Part shown: positions 6,954-8,901 of the stretch, in pieces | Layout of the letters: every line of letters begins with the position of its first letter | Numbering within the stretch: position 1 is the first letter of the stretch | Source: Elusimicrobiaceae bacterium | GTDB lineage: Bacteria; Elusimicrobiota; Elusimicrobia; Elusimicrobiales; Elusimicrobiaceae | Assembly (NCBI GenBank): GCA_017647245.1 | Contig: JAGCKY010000023.1 | Span: forward strand, 1 to 8,901 | Direction: 5' to 3' | Length of the DNA: 8,901 nucleotides | Translations under genes and position numbers: made by a program | The notes under the pieces: model-generated | Databases searched by the model: none | What the model was told of the DNA's origin: nothing | What the model saw: the letters and a program-made list of their open reading frames with translations, nothing else

Positions 6954-7559
6954 TTATTTTCCATTGCCCATCTCTTTTTGCAACTGCCCTTCCAAACCTT
7001 TGAGATTGCCCATAACCTTGGCCATATCTCGTTCTGCTTTTGCGTTGAGTTGCGCTTTGTGTTGGGTCTCTTTAGAAACTGTTGCATCACGCGCCGCTTG
7101 TTCCTGTGCGTTCATTTGCCCAAGCCCCCCTTCGCCTTTGCCTAATTTAGCCGCGGCAGGTATATTATCCGCGCCTTTATTTCCCAGCGGCTTGGCATTT
7201 TTGTAAGACGGAGTATAACTGCCCTCGGATTTGGGAGATGACTTGCCGCCCGATGAATTACTATTGCTTGCTTTGGCATTTTCCGAAGCGGAACTTGTAG
7301 CAAATGTAGTCGGATGCGTAACCGTCACGGTGGTTTGCGGCTGATTTAACGCAACATTTGTTTGCGGTTTAACAACCGTCACATTGGTACGCGGGGCATT
7401 GACTTGCACGCTTGTCTGCGGGTGAGATACCGCCACGCTGGTGCGCGGCTCATTTTTCACGGCCGTAGTGGTCGGGTGCGTGACCGTCACATTCGTCGTA
7501 GGAGCGGCCCACAGCACCGCGCTTGCCAAACATAAAATAAGCCCCAAAAATTTTTTCAT
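6954..7559 (-). CDS. Secreted protein with tandem 9-residue TxVxVxxP repeats
   Basis: This 201-residue protein begins with a Sec signal peptide (MKKFLGLILCLASAVLWAA). Residues 21-92 form consecutive 9-residue units: TTNVTVTHP, TTTAVKNEP, RTSVAVSHP, QTSVQVNAP, RTNVTVVKP, QTNVALNQP, QTTVTVTHP and a degraded TTFATSSAS. The alternating T/V pattern closed by Pro suggests short beta strands with turns. A Ser/Gly/Lys-rich linker follows (about 93-145), and then a charged, Gln/Ala-rich segment (about 147-201) that is probably helical. The cysteine at position 10 is not in a good lipobox (Leu at -1), so a lipoprotein is unlikely. AGAGG lies 5 bases before the ATG. I do not recognise the family; an envelope or extracellular location is inferred. 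Confidence 0.8.
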   Translation of the reverse strand: MKKFLGLILCLASAVLWAAPTTNVTVTHPTTTAVKNEPRTSVAVSHPQTSVQVNAPRTNVTVVKPQTNVALNQPQTTVTVTHPTTFATSSASENAKASNSNSSGGKSSPKSEGSYTPSYKNAKPLGNKGADNIPAAAKLGKGEGGLGQMNAQEQAARDATVSKETQHKAQLNAKAERDMAKVMGNLKGLEGQLQKEMGNGK

Positions 7560-7575
7560 AATGACCTCTTTATAT

Positions 7576-7603
7576 AGTATAGCGGTGCGGCATTTTTTGT
7601 CAA
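7576..7603 (-). promoter_or_regulatory. Promoter of the 9-residue repeat gene
   Basis: On the minus strand, a perfect TTGACA (7603-7598) is 16 bases from TATACT (7581-7576). The predicted start near 7569 leaves only about 10 bases of leader, beginning right at the Shine-Dalgarno. It lies 12 bases past the hydF stop, and no terminator is visible between the two, so read-through from hydF is also possible. Confidence 0.7.
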
Positions 7604-7615
7604 GAGCGCTTAAAA

Positions 7616-8782
7616 TCAGCGACGGAAAATTTCCGTTACGCGCTCAAAAATCCCGTTGCAATAGGCAATTGTCATACCGTAATTGCTCACAGGTACGCCC
7701 GCTTGGGCAAGGCGCGTCACGCGGTCCAAAATTTGTGCGCGCGTCACCATACAGCCGCCGCATTGTATGGCCAGTTTATAGCCGGATAAATCCGTCGGCA
7801 ACGGGTCCAAATTAGACAAAGTTTGAAAGACTAACTTTTTGCCTGTTTTCTTTTGTAGCCAGTTCGGAATTTTCACGCGGCCGATGTCATCGCATTTATT
7901 AACCGAGTGTGTACACGATTCCAAAATCAAAATTTTATCGCCGTCTTGCAAGCGGTCAATTTTCGGCGTGCTCTGCAAAAACAAATCAAAATCGCCTTTC
8001 AAGCGCGAAAACAAAATGCTAAAGCTCGTCAGCGGGATATCCGCGGGCACAATCGCACTGACTTCTTTAAACGCTTGCGAATCGGTCACCACTAATTTGG
8101 GCGTATGATTTTCAAGCCACCCGGCGAGCTCTTGCGGTTGCAAACAAATCCCCACCGCGTGCAAATCCATTAGCCCGCGCATGGCTTGCACTTGCGGCAA
8201 AATCAGCCGCCCCTCGGGCGCCGAGCCGTCAATGGGCATCACCAGCACCACTTCATCGCCCTCCCCCACAAACCCGCCAAAAATATCATCATGTGCATAG
8301 GCACTTTGCGGCAGGTGACGAATAATGGCGGCCATTAAATCCGAATTGTCCTCTCCGTGTGCACAAGACACCACTTCCGCGCCGTCAATTTCCGCGGGCG
8401 CGTGCGGAAATAAATCCAGTTTATTATGTACGATAAAAAACGGAATTTTCTGCGCGGCAAACTCAGCGACCAGTTCTTTTTCCGGCGCGCCGAAATCGCC
8501 CGCGTAGACCAAAATCGCCAAATTGACCTGATGCAATACTTCGCGCGTTTTGGCCACGCGCGCCGCCCCCAGTTCAGACGTATCGTCCCACCCCGCCGTA
8601 TCCACAAGCGTCACCGGGCCGATGCCCAAAATTTCTATATTTTTTTTGACGGGGTCCGTGGTCGTGCCCGCCACATCGGAAACGAGCGCGATTTCCTGCC
8701 CGCCGATGGCGTTAATGAGCGAACTTTTGCCCGCGTTGACCCGTCCGAAAATGCCGATATGCGGCCGATTGAGTTTTACCAT
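7616..8782 (-). CDS. hydF: [FeFe]-hydrogenase maturation GTPase HydF
   Basis: HydF is the scaffold on which the 2Fe subcluster of the [FeFe]-hydrogenase H-cluster is assembled, with the radical-SAM enzymes HydE and HydG, before transfer to the hydrogenase apoprotein in the cytoplasm. The N-terminal GTPase has the P-loop GRVNAGKSS (13-21), the AGTTTDPV switch (39-45), DTAG (61-64) and NKLD (120-123). The C-terminal part has the [4Fe-4S] ligand pattern C-x-H-x48-C-x2-C: Cys290, His292, Cys341 and Cys344, diagnostic of HydF against other Era/Der-like GTPases. The 388 residues are near the family norm. No Shine-Dalgarno precedes the ATG, and an in-frame TAG lies only five codons upstream, so this start is fixed. 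hydE, hydG and the hydrogenase are not in this window. Confidence 0.93.
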   Translation of the reverse strand: MVKLNRPHIGIFGRVNAGKSSLINAIGGQEIALVSDVAGTTTDPVKKNIEILGIGPVTLVDTAGWDDTSELGAARVAKTREVLHQVNLAILVYAGDFGAPEKELVAEFAAQKIPFFIVHNKLDLFPHAPAEIDGAEVVSCAHGEDNSDLMAAIIRHLPQSAYAHDDIFGGFVGEGDEVVLVMPIDGSAPEGRLILPQVQAMRGLMDLHAVGICLQPQELAGWLENHTPKLVVTDSQAFKEVSAIVPADIPLTSFSILFSRLKGDFDLFLQSTPKIDRLQDGDKILILESCTHSVNKCDDIGRVKIPNWLQKKTGKKLVFQTLSNLDPLPTDLSGYKLAIQCGGCMVTRAQILDRVTRLAQAGVPVSNYGMTIAYCNGIFERVTEIFRR

Positions 8783-8788
8783 AAAAAA

Positions 8789-8817
8789 ATTATACTAAAC
8801 TTCCCCCGCGGTTTTAA
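8789..8817 (-). promoter_or_regulatory. Promoter of hydF (leaderless transcript likely)
   Basis: On the minus strand, TTAAAA (8817-8812) is 17 bases from a perfect TATAAT (8794-8789). The -10 box ends only 6 bases before the hydF ATG, so the expected transcription start falls on or next to the start codon. The -35 matches consensus at 4 of 6 positions. Confidence 0.6.
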
Positions 8818-8877
8818 TTTCAGTTTTAATTTTTCTCAAGCAATTTTTAAATGTGTTTTAAATGATTAAAAAAGGGC

Positions 8878-8901
8878 TTGACTTGTTTTTTTTTTTTTGT
8901 A
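8878..8901 (+). promoter_or_regulatory. Partial poly-T spacer promoter (copy 3), cut by window edge
   Basis: TTGACT (8878-8883), TG, thirteen T (8886-8898), G, and then TA at the edge reproduce the two pilin promoters with the same 16-base spacing, on the opposite strand. The nine bases upstream (AAAAAGGGC) match copy 2 exactly. The rest of the -10 box lies outside the window. Confidence 0.7.

Noticed and set aside
7284..7499. CRISPR-like array because of the regular 27-bp period
   Set aside because: The period is in-frame protein repeat with no spacers and with diverged codons; no array of identical direct repeats exists.
7530..7559. Lipoprotein signal in the repeat protein (Cys at residue 10)
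   Set aside because: The residue before the cysteine is Leu, not Gly, Ala or Ser, and the hydrophobic stretch continues past it, as in an ordinary Sec signal.

Overview
The window most resembles a chromosome segment from a fermentative anaerobe of the Elusimicrobiota (Elusimicrobium-like gut bacterium). That is an inference from four things: two pilins whose N-termini are typical of that group, a HydF [FeFe]-hydrogenase maturase, class II aldolase plus transketolase central metabolism, and moderate GC. No rRNA, tRNA, CRISPR array, transposase or phage gene is visible.

Layout, left to right. (1) The 3' end of an unidentified membrane protein on + (2-253) meets, across a bidirectional terminator (255-283), a two-gene operon on -: transketolase (3088-746), then a small PPC/DUF296-domain protein (726-298), driven by a good sigma70-type promoter at 3192-3164. 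(2) A very long type IV pilin-like protein (5037-3277, 586 aa) carries a normal class III prepilin N-terminus followed by a series of cysteine-pair repeats of about 36 residues. (3) A class II fructose-bisphosphate aldolase (5193-6170, +) lies divergent from that pilin and convergent with (4) an ordinary-sized pilin (6728-6231, -). (5) A secreted low-complexity protein with seven or eight tandem 9-residue T-x-V-x-V-x-x-P units (7559-6954, -) and (6) hydF (8782-7616, -) follow. The last 24 bases hold the start of another promoter pointing right.

The strongest pattern is regulatory. Both pilins are preceded by the same unusual promoter: a TTGACT -35 box, a 16-bp spacer that is almost entirely a T12 tract, and a TACAAT -10 box. 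A third copy (T13, same spacing) runs off the right edge, so another pilin gene is predicted just outside the window. The pilin genes look like self-contained promoter-gene-terminator units set between housekeeping genes. A homopolymer inside a promoter spacer is a classic substrate for slipped-strand phase variation, which is a testable idea here. The second pilin also has an 83-bp double-hairpin, REP-like element in its 5' leader that the first lacks.

Functionally, transketolase and aldolase belong to sugar catabolism (pentose phosphate pathway and glycolysis), and HydF matures the [FeFe] hydrogenase that would dispose of the reducing equivalents as H2. The pilins and the repeat protein belong to the cell surface or envelope. 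Every gap between genes is under 300 bases.
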